NCBI RefSeq assembly: GCF_011326755.1
Contig: NZ_JAAOIE010000002.1
Span: forward strand, 558,001 to 622,000
Length of the DNA: 64,000 nt
Origin: Cochlodiniinecator piscidefendens
GTDB lineage: Bacteria; Pseudomonadota; Alphaproteobacteria; Rhodobacterales; Rhodobacteraceae
Reading direction: 5' to 3'
Shown: piece by piece, positions 19,118 through 28,437 of the stretch
How the letters are laid out: each line of letters opens with the position of its first letter
Numbering within the stretch: position 1 is the stretch's first letter
Notes under the pieces: model-generated
What the model was told of the DNA's origin: nothing
Databases searched by the model: none
Seen by the model: only the letters and a program-made list of their open reading frames with translations
Made by a program: the position numbers and the translations under genes

Positions 19118-19603
19118 TCAACCCCATACCTCAGAGGCCCAGGCATATTGACCTTCTGTTTCAACCGCGCACGGTCGGACCGCGCGCAGGCGCTTCAATG
19201 CAATCTCTGGGGATTCCCCCAATTCGACCATCAACCGCAAAAGCACCATCCCCGAGCGCCCACATCCCCCCATGCAGTGGACTAGGACACGTCCTCCATC
19301 CGACAATGTTTTCTTTGCATAGGGTGAAACCTCCAGCCATTTAGCGACGATCGCAGCATTCGGTGCACCAAAATCAACGATGGGCAAATGCCGCCAATCA
19401 ATTCCAGCATTGCTTAAATCTTGTGGGAACGTATCGGCCCCTACTCGGGTAAACTCCTGAGTTTCGGTCATGCTCAAAACCAGACTCGGTTGCCATTCCC
19501 GAATCTGATCAAAGTCCTGCGCATACTGGCCAAATTTCCCCGGGCAGGGGCAAATACCTAATGCGCCCCCGCCCGCCGAAAGTGTCGTTATCTCAAAGCT
19601 CAT
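19118..19603 (-). CDS. Dual-specificity / tyrosine phosphatase-like protein
   Basis: Small cysteine phosphatase of 161 residues. The catalytic loop VHCMGGCGRSG holds HCX5R, with the nucleophile Cys near 110 and Arg near 116, and an upstream Asp in LPIVDFGAP is a candidate general acid. It is the size of a bare DSP domain with no signal peptide. The ATG at 19603 overlaps the stop of the ankyrin gene as ATGA, so the two are translationally coupled; a TTG three codons earlier has worse spacing. Substrate is unknown; coupling to an ankyrin protein suggests a protein target. Confidence 0.82.
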   Translation of the reverse strand: MSFEITTLSAGGGALGICPCPGKFGQYAQDFDQIREWQPSLVLSMTETQEFTRVGADTFPQDLSNAGIDWRHLPIVDFGAPNAAIVAKWLEVSPYAKKTLSDGGRVLVHCMGGCGRSGMVLLRLMVELGESPEIALKRLRAVRPCAVETEGQYAWASEVWG

Positions 19604-21117
19604 CCCGTCCAACTTCCCAAAAATTCTGCCATTTCGTCGTCACCCGCCATCTCAGCCAATCGTGGCATCATCATTGCCCCAGCACGTAGCGCCAATTCGG
19701 CACATGCCACATGTTTCCGATCTTGGCGTGACGGGCAATTTTCGGACCCATGCACAATCGTAGACAATAGATCACCGCCAAAGTTATTCACATGGGCCAA
19801 GTCAGGGTCCAAAGACAAAAGGTAGCCCATCATTTCTGGCAACCCTTCCCAACCAGCGACCTGCACGGGCGTTAATCCCTCTGTATCGGGAGCATCGAAA
19901 TCCAACCCCAGCGCAACCAGATGTTTTACCCGATCCACGCGCCCCGGCATTCCTGCCATTTGGCGCAAAATATCTTTGAACGCATCAGGAAGGGCAACAT
20001 CACGTAAGGCATTTACCTCAACCGATTCATCCACAGCAGATACTAAATGCTGCTCGACTTCCGACAGATCACAATCCACACCGTTGGCCCTGATCGCTTC
20101 AGCCACAGCAATATTCCCAAACACCCGAGCATAAGCATAGGCCGTGACACCCTGATAGCGACGGTTCGGATCGGCCTCATTGTTCATCAGCAATGTCACC
20201 ATATCACCGTCACACATACGGCGCGCAGCCTGATGTAGCGCCGGAATAACCCACGGCAATTCCCCCCCAACCGGATCAGCCGCAAATTCATTTGGGTCCG
20301 CCCCCGCCTCAAGCAAAAGCTGCACCGCGCCCAAATCGTGAAAATCCATCGCCCGCAGTAGCGCATTTGTTCCCGCAGGTTTTGCGCCATGCTTTAATAA
20401 CATCTTTAAGCCATCGTGATGCCCAAGCTCTGTCGAATGATACAAGGATTCATTGTCGTTAGGGTTGGCCCCCTGATCCAATAACCACTGGGCTAAAATC
20501 ATATTGTTGGCGTGCCCCAACGCCCCATAAAGCGCAGACAATCCGTGTTCGTCAGACGGCCCCGGCTGCACCATGACATCGTCCACATCTGCCCCATGCG
20601 CCACAAGCAGCTCCGCAATTTCCAACATATCATCGGCCAAATCAGGACGCAGATGAATGTAGCGCGAAAACGCCAGATGCAGCATTGGGCGACGTGGCCC
20701 CAACAACCGCACCGCTGCGGTTGGGTCTTGCGCTAAGGCACCCCTCACAGCTGCAACATCATAAAGTGCGATTTCCAACCCCAAAACACCTTGGGCCAGA
20801 TCGGGCGTATCAGCGAGCAGGCGCTCAACGATGCTGTTTTGACCATGAAACAATGCAATTTTTAGGCGTTGCTGCTTGGATGCGCGGTCCATCCCTTGGC
20901 TTTCGACTGCAAACTTCAACTGCGGCCAACTGCCAAAACTGTTTTCCTGCGCCACCACGTGCAAAAAATCCGCGTATTTAAGCGGTTCGCCGTCGGCCCG
21001 CGGCGGATGCATCCGAACGCGATACAGCGCACGATCATCCTGAAGTTTATAATCTTTGCGGAGTTTTTTCGCATCGCGGCGCAAATGTTCTAGGGATAAA
21101 GTCACCAACTGGGACAT
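19600..21117 (-). CDS. Ankyrin-repeat protein
   Basis: A 505-residue soluble protein with repeated ankyrin units, for example LVAHGADVDD, LLDQGANPNDNES, LLKHGAKPAGTNALLRA, LLEAGADPNEFA, LMNNEADPNRRYQGVTAYAYA and LVALGLDFDAPDTEGLTPVQVAGWEG. Repeats occupy about residues 90-470. The first 85 residues are a separate N-terminal region (LEHLRRDAKKLRKDYKLQDDR) without repeats. No signal peptide or membrane segment is visible. Ankyrin repeats bind proteins; the partner is unknown. It is first of a two-gene unit with the phosphatase and is divergent from dnaX. Confidence 0.88.
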   Translation of the reverse strand: MSQLVTLSLEHLRRDAKKLRKDYKLQDDRALYRVRMHPPRADGEPLKYADFLHVVAQENSFGSWPQLKFAVESQGMDRASKQQRLKIALFHGQNSIVERLLADTPDLAQGVLGLEIALYDVAAVRGALAQDPTAAVRLLGPRRPMLHLAFSRYIHLRPDLADDMLEIAELLVAHGADVDDVMVQPGPSDEHGLSALYGALGHANNMILAQWLLDQGANPNDNESLYHSTELGHHDGLKMLLKHGAKPAGTNALLRAMDFHDLGAVQLLLEAGADPNEFAADPVGGELPWVIPALHQAARRMCDGDMVTLLMNNEADPNRRYQGVTAYAYARVFGNIAVAEAIRANGVDCDLSEVEQHLVSAVDESVEVNALRDVALPDAFKDILRQMAGMPGRVDRVKHLVALGLDFDAPDTEGLTPVQVAGWEGLPEMMGYLLSLDPDLAHVNNFGGDLLSTIVHGSENCPSRQDRKHVACAELALRAGAMMMPRLAEMAGDDEMAEFLGSWTG

Positions 21118-21322
21118 GGGGTTTCTCCTGAGATTTGCCCTTGGTCTGCTATCGGGCGCAAGAAAAACCGGAAATCACGGCCTATTTGATGATGGGGATC
21201 GATGCGATTTTCCGCAGACCAGGAGGCCACCCCAATGGCCCTTCCAGAAAATGCTAACCCATCGCTGGACGTTAGGCAACTCTCCCCTTACTCTGGCGCT
21301 GACAGACAGCTCAGAGGCATTC

Positions 21323-23089
21323 ATGACTGACACAAACGATTCCGGCTATCAGGTTCTCGCCCGCAAATACCGCCCGGAAACCTTTGCCGATCTGGTGGGT
21401 CAGGATGCGATGGTGCGCACCCTGAAAAATGCGTTTGAAGCTGACCGCATTGCGCAAGCATTTGTCATGACTGGTATTCGCGGCACCGGCAAAACCACCA
21501 CCGCGCGCATTATTGCAAAGGGCATGAACTGTATCGGTGCAGACGGCCAAGGCGGACCAACGACAGACCCTTGCGGCACCTGTGAACATTGTGTGGGCAT
21601 CATGGAAGGCCGCCACGTTGACGTGATGGAAATGGATGCCGCATCGCGCACAGGTGTGGGTGACATTCGCGAAATCATTGATTCTGTTCATTATCGCGCT
21701 GCCTCAGCCCGTTATAAGATTTACATCATCGATGAGGTTCACATGCTGTCGACCAGTGCGTTCAATGCGCTGCTCAAAACGCTGGAAGAACCCCCAGCCC
21801 ATGTCAAATTCATCTTTGCCACCACCGAAATTCGCAAAGTCCCGGTAACCGTGCTGTCGCGGTGCCAACGCTTTGACCTGCGTCGCATTGAACCCGAAGT
21901 GATGATTGCTCTGTTGCAAAAAATTGCTGGCTCGGAAAACGCTGAAATCACCGATGACGCGCTCGCGCTGATCACTCGTGCCGCCGAAGGGTCGGCGCGC
22001 GATGCGACCTCTTTGCTGGATCAGGCCATTTCGCATGGCGCGGGCGAAACCACGGTGGACCAAGTGCGCGCGATGCTCGGCCTTGCTGATCGCGGACGGG
22101 TGCTTGATCTGTTTGACATGATCATGCGTGGCGATGCCGCTGCGGCCCTGACTGAATTGTCGGGCCAATACGCTGATGGCGCTGATCCGATGGCCGTATT
22201 GCGGGATTTGGCGGAAATCACTCATTGGGTATCTGTTGTTAAAATCACCCCAGAAGCCGCCGAAGACCCCACCGTTTCCCCCGATGAACGCGCTCGCGGT
22301 CAGGCCATGGCTGAAAAACTGCCGATGCGCGTCATGACGCGTATGTGGCAGATGCTATTGAAAGCGTTGGAAGAGGTCGCAATGGCCCCCAATGCGATGA
22401 TGGCGGCTGAAATGGCTGTGATCCGCCTCACCCATGTTGCTGACCTCCCCTCACCTGAAGAATTGGTTCGTAAACTCAAAGACACACCACCACCGCCCCC
22501 ACCAAATAATGGCCCATCTGGTCCAAGCGGTGGATATGCTGGACAAAACAATAATGCCCCCATGGCTGGCAACGCTATCAGCACGCCCCAGTCCACCGCG
22601 CCATCCGGTAGTGGCGCGACCATGGCACTCGCTGTTCAGCGCGAAGATGCCCTCGCCCGGTACGCCCGGTTTGACCACGTGGTTGAACTCATCCGATCTT
22701 ATCGCGACGCAAAACTATTGATCGACGTTGAAACTGGCATCAAACTTGTCAGCTACAGCCCCGGTCGCATTGAATTTGAACCCTCCTCCTCTGCACCCCG
22801 AGACCTTGCGCAGCGCCTTGGCGCACGTTTGCAAAGCTGGACAGGTGCACGGTGGGCCATTTCCATCGTGGCCGAAGGGGGCGCCGATACCATCGCCCAA
22901 ACCCGCGATGCTGCCGGCGAAGCGCTCAAAGAACAAGCCCGCGCGCACCCTTTGGTTCAGGCCGCATTGGCCGCCTTTCCATCAGCGCGGATCAGCGATA
23001 TTCGCTCGAACGAAGAAATCCAAACCGAAGCCGCGATAGAAGCGCTGCCGGAAGTCGAAGATGAATGGGACCCCTTTGAACAAGACTAA
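21323..23089 (+). CDS. dnaX: DNA polymerase III subunits gamma/tau
   Basis: Clamp-loader ATPase of the replicative polymerase, 588 residues. The AAA+ domain starts YQVLARKYRPETFADLVGQD, with Walker A GIRGTGKTTTAR near 50, a four-cysteine zinc module (CGTCEHC), Walker B IYIIDEVHML and the SRC sensor LSRCQRFDLRR. A proline-rich linker (PPPPPP) near 395 leads to a C-terminal domain with the tau-like part. The start at MTDTNDSGYQ has GAGG before it; the longer frame upstream runs through the promoter of the divergent ankyrin gene. It overlaps the next gene by 29 bases. Confidence 0.96.
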   Translation: MTDTNDSGYQVLARKYRPETFADLVGQDAMVRTLKNAFEADRIAQAFVMTGIRGTGKTTTARIIAKGMNCIGADGQGGPTTDPCGTCEHCVGIMEGRHVDVMEMDAASRTGVGDIREIIDSVHYRAASARYKIYIIDEVHMLSTSAFNALLKTLEEPPAHVKFIFATTEIRKVPVTVLSRCQRFDLRRIEPEVMIALLQKIAGSENAEITDDALALITRAAEGSARDATSLLDQAISHGAGETTVDQVRAMLGLADRGRVLDLFDMIMRGDAAAALTELSGQYADGADPMAVLRDLAEITHWVSVVKITPEAAEDPTVSPDERARGQAMAEKLPMRVMTRMWQMLLKALEEVAMAPNAMMAAEMAVIRLTHVADLPSPEELVRKLKDTPPPPPPNNGPSGPSGGYAGQNNNAPMAGNAISTPQSTAPSGSGATMALAVQREDALARYARFDHVVELIRSYRDAKLLIDVETGIKLVSYSPGRIEFEPSSSAPRDLAQRLGARLQSWTGARWAISIVAEGGADTIAQTRDAAGEALKEQARAHPLVQAALAAFPSARISDIRSNEEIQTEAAIEALPEVEDEWDPFEQD

Positions 23090-23600
23090 CCCCTTCCCGC
23101 ACGAACACCTGACAACTGAACGCCTGCGCCTACGCCCAATTTCACCGGCTGACGCTGGCGCCTTGTCTGATCTCATGTCCGAAGACATCAGCAAATGGGT
23201 GGCCAGCTGGCCCTTTCCAATCACCGCAGCCGCCGCTGCTGAGATGATCGAAAAGTCCATCAATCCTTATACGTTTTACGCGGTGATCACGCTTGCGGAC
23301 AGTGACACTGTCATCGGCTGTATAAAAACAGAACGCTCAGGCCGCGCTGCTGAAATCGGCTATTGGATCGGCAACGCATTTCAGCGCAAAGGTTACCTGT
23401 CTGAGGCAGCAACAGCCGTCATTGATGTGATGCGTGACGATCCCGACCTCAAACTTCTGATCGCAGGGGCACAGCTGAAAAACAACGCCTCCCACGCTTT
23501 GCTTGAAAAACTGGGGTTTGCACCTAGCCATGAGGCCGACGTCTACGCCCCAGCCCGTGATCAATATGAACGTTGCCAGTTCTGGCAAATGCCACTCTGA
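23061..23600 (+). CDS. GNAT-family N-acetyltransferase (RimJ/RimL type)
   Basis: Predicted acetyl-CoA-dependent N-acetyltransferase of 179 residues. The opening HLTTERLRLRPISPADAGAL is typical of the RimJ/RimL branch. The acetyl-CoA loop region EIGYWIGNAFQRKGYLSEAATAVI (about 95-118) contains the Q-x2-G-x-G/A-like turn, and NNASHALLEKLGF follows. Substrate is unknown. The start lies 29 bases inside dnaX, so it is translationally coupled to it. An acetyltransferase between dnaX and ybaB is not part of the usual dnaX-ybaB-recR trio. Confidence 0.87.
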   Translation: MNGTPLNKTNPFPHEHLTTERLRLRPISPADAGALSDLMSEDISKWVASWPFPITAAAAAEMIEKSINPYTFYAVITLADSDTVIGCIKTERSGRAAEIGYWIGNAFQRKGYLSEAATAVIDVMRDDPDLKLLIAGAQLKNNASHALLEKLGFAPSHEADVYAPARDQYERCQFWQMPL

Positions 23601-23662
23601 CCTCTTGTAGCGCGGCCCTTGCGCCCGTATCTAAGACACAACAGATTTTAAAGGAGACCCCA

Positions 23663-24007
23663 ATGCTCAAAGGACTGGGACAGCTTGGCGACATGGCCAA
23701 GATGATGAAACAAGCGCAAGAACTGCAAGGCAAGATGGCCGAAATGCAAGACAGCCTAAACAGCATCACCGTCATCGGTGAAAGCGGTGCCGGCCTCGTC
23801 AAAGCGACAGCAACCGCCAAAGGCGAATTGACAGCCCTTGATATCGACCCATCCATTTTTCATGCAGACGAGAAAGAAGTGGTCGAAGATTTGATCCTTG
23901 CTGCAGTGAAAGATGCCCAAGCAAAGGCAGCAGATCGCAGTCAACGTGAGATGCAAAGCCTCACCGAAAGCATGGGTCTGCCGGCTGATATGAATCTGCC
24001 GTTCTAA
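23663..24007 (+). CDS. ybaB: YbaB/EbfC nucleoid-associated protein
   Basis: Small DNA-binding dimer of 114 residues, usually encoded between dnaX and recR, as here. The start MLKGLGQLGDMAKMMKQAQELQGKM is typical and follows AAGGAG at ideal spacing; the longer frame has no such site. A long N-terminal helix is followed by the conserved ESGAGLVKATATAKGELTALDIDPS strand region. It ends 3 bases before recR, so both are in one operon with dnaX. Confidence 0.94.
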   Translation: MLKGLGQLGDMAKMMKQAQELQGKMAEMQDSLNSITVIGESGAGLVKATATAKGELTALDIDPSIFHADEKEVVEDLILAAVKDAQAKAADRSQREMQSLTESMGLPADMNLPF

Positions 24008-24010
24008 TCC

Positions 24011-24610
24011 ATGACCCAAGCGCCGCGCGATATCGAAGTCCTGATTGACCTCATGGCAAAACTGCCGGGCCTTGGCCCGCGCTCTGCCCGTCGCGCGGTA
24101 TTGCATCTGGTGAAAAAGCGCGGTGCCTTGCTATCGCCAATGGCCGATGCAATGCAAACCGTCGCCGCGACGGCACGTGAATGCGTGGAATGCGGCAATA
24201 TCGGCACTGCCGACACTTGTGCCATTTGCAGTGACCCAAAACGCGCCAATGGCGAAATCTGCGTGGTCGAAGACGTTGCTGATCTCTGGGCGATGGAGCG
24301 CGCACAGGTGTTTCAAGGACGTTATCACGTTCTCGGCGGCACGCTATCCGCGCTTGATGCCGTGGGGCCGGATGAGCTGCGCATTCCAAAGCTGATGTCG
24401 CGCATCGCTTCCGATGGTATTTCCGAAGTGATCCTTGCCTTAAATGCTACGATTGATGGGCAAACCACAGTCCATTACATCGCTGATCAACTTGAAAACT
24501 CAGGCGTGCGCATGACCTCTCTTGCCCAAGGTGTGCCCATCGGCGGGGAACTAGATTATCTAGACGACGGCACCATTTCCGCCGCCCTAAAGGCCCGTAA
24601 ATCACTTTAA
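24011..24610 (+). CDS. recR: Recombination mediator RecR
   Basis: RecFOR pathway protein that helps load RecA at gaps, 199 residues, normal length. An N-terminal helix-hairpin-helix ([21 protein letters not shown]) is followed by a four-cysteine zinc finger ([16 protein letters not shown] near 57) and a Toprim domain ([15 protein letters not shown]...[19 protein letters not shown]). The C-terminus carries the family end ([20 protein letters not shown]). A terminator follows directly. Confidence 0.97.
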   Translation: MTQAPRDIEVLIDLMAKLPGLGPRSARRAVLHLVKKRGALLSPMADAMQTVAATARECVECGNIGTADTCAICSDPKRANGEICVVEDVADLWAMERAQVFQGRYHVLGGTLSALDAVGPDELRIPKLMSRIASDGISEVILALNATIDGQTTVHYIADQLENSGVRMTSLAQGVPIGGELDYLDDGTISAALKARKSL

Positions 24611-24628
24611 TCTTCAGAAATAGAACAT

Positions 24629-24660
24629 AAAAAAGCCCCGGTCTAAACCGAGGCTTTTCT
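24629..24660. terminator. Terminator between recR and trcR
   Basis: The stem AAAAGCCCCGGT / ACCGAGGCTTTT with a CTAA loop (one A bulge or mismatch) has A and T tracts on both sides. It lies between two convergent genes and can serve both. Confidence 0.85.
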
Positions 24661-24681
24661 GATTTAGTTCGTAGACGTAAC

Positions 24682-25425
24682 TTATTCGTCGTCGCTATCG
24701 TTTCCTGATGGCAGATTAAAGAAGCTATCCGCATCTGGCACGGCCTCTTCGTTTTCATCGTCTTTTTCTGTTGCGCCGCTCAGGCTAAAGGTTTCAAGCC
24801 CAGCAATCGCAGTTGGGATTTTTGGTTCGGCTTCCATGCCCAAAGATTGCTCAGTCGAAACCAACTTACGACGCTCTTCGTCGCTCATGATGCCGTCTGC
24901 AGCTTTCTTTGCGTTGGCTTTTTGCACCGCTTGGTCCAACTCAGACTGCTTACACAAACCCAATGCGACGGGATCGATAGGCTGAATGTTCGCGATATTC
25001 CAATGGGTGCGTTCACGAATGGCCTGAATAGTGGGTTTCGTAGTCCCGATCAGTTTTGACACCTGACCATCAGACAATTCAGGGTGAAACTTCACCAACC
25101 ACAGAATAGACGCCGGGCGATCCTGACGTTTAGAAAGAGGAGTGTAACGTGGACCACGGCGTTTTTCTTCGCCTGCCGCTGCTGCATTGAACTTCAAACG
25201 AAGCTTGTGCAGTGGGCTATTTTGCGCCGCATCAATTTCTTCTTGGGTCAGTTGATTATTGCTGATCGGGTCAAAACCTTTGACACCTTGTGCCACATCG
25301 CCATCTGCAATACCCTGAATTTCCAACTCATGCATGCCGACGAAATCAGCGATCTGCTTAAAGCTGATCGTTGTGTTGTCCACCAGCCATACAGCGGTTG
25401 CTTTTGCCATAATTGGTTTGGCCAT
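24682..25425 (-). CDS. trcR: Cell cycle transcriptional regulator TrcR (DUF1013)
   Basis: Conserved alphaproteobacterial protein of 247 residues, DUF1013 family, annotated in many genomes as TrcR. The N-terminus MAKPIMAKATAVWLVDNTTISFKQIADF and the inner DNA-binding-like segment HPELSDGQVSKLIGTTKPTIQAIRERTHWN are diagnostic; the latter looks like a helix-turn-helix. The C-terminal 60 residues are acidic and probably disordered. The start at 25425 follows AAGGAGAG; seven upstream codons lack support. Function is known only at the family level. Confidence 0.88.
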   Translation of the reverse strand: MAKPIMAKATAVWLVDNTTISFKQIADFVGMHELEIQGIADGDVAQGVKGFDPISNNQLTQEEIDAAQNSPLHKLRLKFNAAAAGEEKRRGPRYTPLSKRQDRPASILWLVKFHPELSDGQVSKLIGTTKPTIQAIRERTHWNIANIQPIDPVALGLCKQSELDQAVQKANAKKAADGIMSDEERRKLVSTEQSLGMEAEPKIPTAIAGLETFSLSGATEKDDENEEAVPDADSFFNLPSGNDSDDE

Positions 25426-25546
25426 TGGTCTCTCCTTCAGATACATCTCTCCCGTCGGGGGAAAACGGTGCGGCGCTGCCGCGTTTTAACGTTTTCGGGG
25501 GATTTGGCCCGTATATAGTACGCCAAACCAAAAGAGGAAAGAGAAA

Positions 25547-26200
25547 ATGCGTAAACTGTTTTTTTGGGTCATGATGAGCTTTCTGCTACCTCTGATCCAT
25601 ACGAATCCATTGCGCGCCGACGGCGAACCTGCCGGGGATTTTGACTATTATGTTCTATCCCTAAGCTGGTCGCCCAATTGGTGTGCGCTCGAAGGGGATG
25701 GGCGCAATGCACCAGAATGCGAGGAAGGCGCTGAATTGGGTTGGATCATGCATGGTTTATGGCCTCAGTATGAGCAAGGATGGCCTAGCTATTGCAACAC
25801 TGTCGAACGCAACCCGTCTCGCTCAGATACAGCGGAAATGGCTGATATTATGGGAAGTGGTGGATTGGCCTGGCACCAATGGAACAAACACGGGCGCTGT
25901 TCAGGCCTATCGTCTGACGCCTATTATGCGTTATCACGCGAAGCCTATGAATTGGTCACCCGCCCTACTGCATTTCGACGGCTGCAAGACGATATCCGCC
26001 TACCGGCCTCAGTGGTGCAAGGTGCGTTTTTAGCAGAAAATGGTGGCATGACCGAAGATGGGTTAACCGTGACCTGCCGCGAAAACTTTATCCAAGAGGT
26101 GCGAATCTGTTTAACACCTGATTTGGAATTCCGCACATGTGGTCAAGATACCATTCGCGATTGCAGCCTCTCCAGCGCAACGATGCATCCCTTGCGGTAG
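25547..26200 (+). CDS. Ribonuclease T2 family protein
   Basis: Secreted endoribonuclease of 217 residues that would cut RNA through 2',3'-cyclic phosphate ends. A signal peptide (residues 1-25, ending near PLRADG) precedes both active-site segments: CAS-I as IMHGLWPQYEQGWP and CAS-II as WHQWNKHGRCSG, with catalytic His in each. Cysteines in WCALEGDGRNAPECEEG and the C-terminal ICLTPDLEFRTCG suit disulfides. AGAGGAAAGAG precedes the ATG. Cyclic nucleotide products could feed a CpdB enzyme such as the one at 15.7 kb, which is inference. Confidence 0.93.
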   Translation: MRKLFFWVMMSFLLPLIHTNPLRADGEPAGDFDYYVLSLSWSPNWCALEGDGRNAPECEEGAELGWIMHGLWPQYEQGWPSYCNTVERNPSRSDTAEMADIMGSGGLAWHQWNKHGRCSGLSSDAYYALSREAYELVTRPTAFRRLQDDIRLPASVVQGAFLAENGGMTEDGLTVTCRENFIQEVRICLTPDLEFRTCGQDTIRDCSLSSATMHPLR

Positions 26201-26234
26201 CCTAAAGGGAGGCCTACGGCGTACTCTATATCTC

Positions 26235-26257
26235 AGGGGTTTCCAATGGAAACCCCT
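26235..26257 (+). terminator. Hairpin after the RNase T2 gene
   Basis: The perfect 10-base stem AGGGGTTTCC / GGAAACCCCT with an AAT loop sits 35 bases after the RNase T2 stop. The T tract after it is absent, so its efficiency as a terminator is uncertain. Confidence 0.5.
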
Positions 26258-26332
26258 TCGGATGTACTGCGCACATACCGACACTTGCATACACGAGAAT
26301 CATACGGTTTGTACCCAGGTACGGCACACCAA

Positions 26333-28342
26333 TCATCCAACCGCAATACGCGGTCGGCCGGACGCAATGACCGTAATCTCCGCATCCAGGAAATCATCGG
26401 CATTGTCCTCTCCAGTTCTGTTTATCTCCTCTTCCACAGAGGTTCTTAAATCTTCTGCCCCCGCAGATTTGGCAGCGGCTACAGCTGTTTCTGTGAGATA
26501 GGATTTCAACGCCTCAAGCGCTTCACTTTCCGAGGGAAAATCCTTGTTTTCATTCGGAAAATGCACTCTGTACGCGCCTTTTGAAGGCGAGGTCACTACA
26601 CCGGTTTCACGAATGCTGATCTGGCCAACAACAGCCCCCAAAGCATTGGCAATTTCTGCATGTTCTGGCAGGACCATAGGCGCGCGCAGTCTTTCCCCCA
26701 CTGCTGGATAATAAGAATGCGCAGAGGCGCCCAATCCAATAACAGGAACGTTTAGCCGCACATCGACCGAAACCAAACCTTGGTGCAAGACAAGACCGTT
26801 TTGCGTCAGTTCATGTCGGGCCAGAGCCGTGTTTTCCCCTTTAAATCCGGTATCCTCTTCGAACGCGGATTCAAGGAGTGTCAGCGCGGTCTGTTCCGTC
26901 AACTGGTCAATAACCATCTGCGCCAACTGCTGAGCAGAAGACGCAATACGATCCCCCGTATTAACACGACGCCGTGCGAAAAGTTCCGCCGCTTTATCTG
27001 CAGCTTTTTGATCCCACACATTCATGCGTTTCAGCACATGGCTCGAGTCAGACGGCGTAAGGGCGGAGAACTGAACATGCCCTCGTTCGACCAAGCGTTT
27101 GAGCGATGCGGCCTCCATCCGGTTTTGCAGCAACCCTGTCAAAGCATGCGCTTCTTCGCCAATGCGTGCCAAAAGGCCTGCTTCACGTTCAGACAACCCT
27201 GCAACAGACATATCCGCCCGCAAAACAGGCACGACGAATCGGCCATCTGTTTCGGTATTTGCGTCAGAATTCAATTGGCGGTCTAGGGTATCGTGCACCA
27301 AGTCAGGCCAATTCTGCGCTGTAAGAGAGATCGGGATAACACGTTGAGGGCCTAGAAAAATCCCACCTTTTAATCCTTCATTTACAAGATGGACTTCGCT
27401 ATCGCCACCAAGCCCAGTAGTGCGCATTGCGACTGCTTCGACCATCGTTCTGAATTCGCCAACCCTTGCGCCAGCCGGATCAATCATCGGCATCCCATCC
27501 CGGAGCAAAGCTACATCCGTTGTGGTACCGCCAATATCCGAAACAAGCGCGTTTGGCTCACCCGTCAACCAACTTGCTCCAACGATTGACGCAGCAGGGC
27601 CGGAAAGAATGGTTTCAATCGGACGTTCCCGCGCCATATCCGATGAAATCAACGCGCCATCACCCCGCACAACCATCAGAGGAGCATCAACACCGCGCGT
27701 TTGTAGCAGACCTTCGGTTGCGGAAATAAGGTGATCAATCATACCAATGAGCCGCGCATTCAGAACACCTGTCATTGCGCGTTTTGGACCGTTCAGCTTT
27801 GAGGACAAATGATGAGAACAAGACACCGGTTTACCCGTCATTTCCTTGATTAACGCCTGTGCCGCCAATTCATGCGCGGGATTTCGCGTTGCAAACGCGC
27901 TGGCGACGGCGAAACCCGAAATCTGATTACCGTGCTGAGAAAGCCAATCTCGCAATCCTTCAAGATCGAAAGTCGCAGCTTCAGTACCACTGTGGTTATG
28001 ACCGCCGGAGAGCTGAATAACGGGATCCCCTTTAAGGGACTCAAATAGCCCCTGACGCATCAGATCTTTTTCATCAAAACCGATAAAAATCAATGCAACT
28101 CGGCCGCCCTGCCCTTCGACCAGCGCATTCGTCGCAAGTGTAGTCGAAAGAGAAACTAAGGCAATTTCAGCAGGTTGTGCACCGCTATCATCCATTACCT
28201 TTGCAATGGCTGCGCCAACACCTTCAGCCAAGTTATGGCGGGTTGTTAGGGACTTGGCCTTAGCAATAACGTCTTTTTCATCACGCAATAGGACGGCATC
28301 CGTATAGGTCCCACCCGTATCTATTCCCAACATTAATGCCAT
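26333..28342 (-). CDS. Hydantoinase/oxoprolinase family protein (HyuA type)
   Basis: ATP-dependent cyclic-amide hydrolase family of 669 residues with an ASKHA-type ATPase fold. MLGIDTGGTYTDAVLL is the phosphate-1 motif, ATNALVEGQGGRVALI follows, and SDIGGTTTDVALL is the second phosphate region near 280. The start at 28342 follows GGGAG; the longer frame extends into quinone-oxidoreductase-proximal DNA without a site. A HyuB partner gene is not seen next to it, so substrate cannot be stated; hydantoins and 5-oxoproline are candidates. It is the last gene of a run with COQ9 and the oxidoreductase. Confidence 0.88.
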   Translation of the reverse strand: MALMLGIDTGGTYTDAVLLRDEKDVIAKAKSLTTRHNLAEGVGAAIAKVMDDSGAQPAEIALVSLSTTLATNALVEGQGGRVALIFIGFDEKDLMRQGLFESLKGDPVIQLSGGHNHSGTEAATFDLEGLRDWLSQHGNQISGFAVASAFATRNPAHELAAQALIKEMTGKPVSCSHHLSSKLNGPKRAMTGVLNARLIGMIDHLISATEGLLQTRGVDAPLMVVRGDGALISSDMARERPIETILSGPAASIVGASWLTGEPNALVSDIGGTTTDVALLRDGMPMIDPAGARVGEFRTMVEAVAMRTTGLGGDSEVHLVNEGLKGGIFLGPQRVIPISLTAQNWPDLVHDTLDRQLNSDANTETDGRFVVPVLRADMSVAGLSEREAGLLARIGEEAHALTGLLQNRMEAASLKRLVERGHVQFSALTPSDSSHVLKRMNVWDQKAADKAAELFARRRVNTGDRIASSAQQLAQMVIDQLTEQTALTLLESAFEEDTGFKGENTALARHELTQNGLVLHQGLVSVDVRLNVPVIGLGASAHSYYPAVGERLRAPMVLPEHAEIANALGAVVGQISIRETGVVTSPSKGAYRVHFPNENKDFPSESEALEALKSYLTETAVAAAKSAGAEDLRTSVEEEINRTGEDNADDFLDAEITVIASGRPRIAVG

Positions 28343-28437
28343 GGCCAATTGCTCCCTCTTCTCTTGGCCTATTGGCCATAGCACAGCCTGCCGCGTCCGA
28401 TCAGAACCCGACAGAGGTGCGCAAAAACCGACCATTT

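Noticed and set aside
21056-21322. Upstream in-frame extension of dnaX
   Set aside because: It includes the promoter region of the divergent ankyrin gene and does not resemble any DnaX start.
22490-22520. DnaX internal frameshift signal giving gamma
   Set aside because: The proline-coding CCACCACCGCC tract is not an A6-G slip site; no evidence for a short product.
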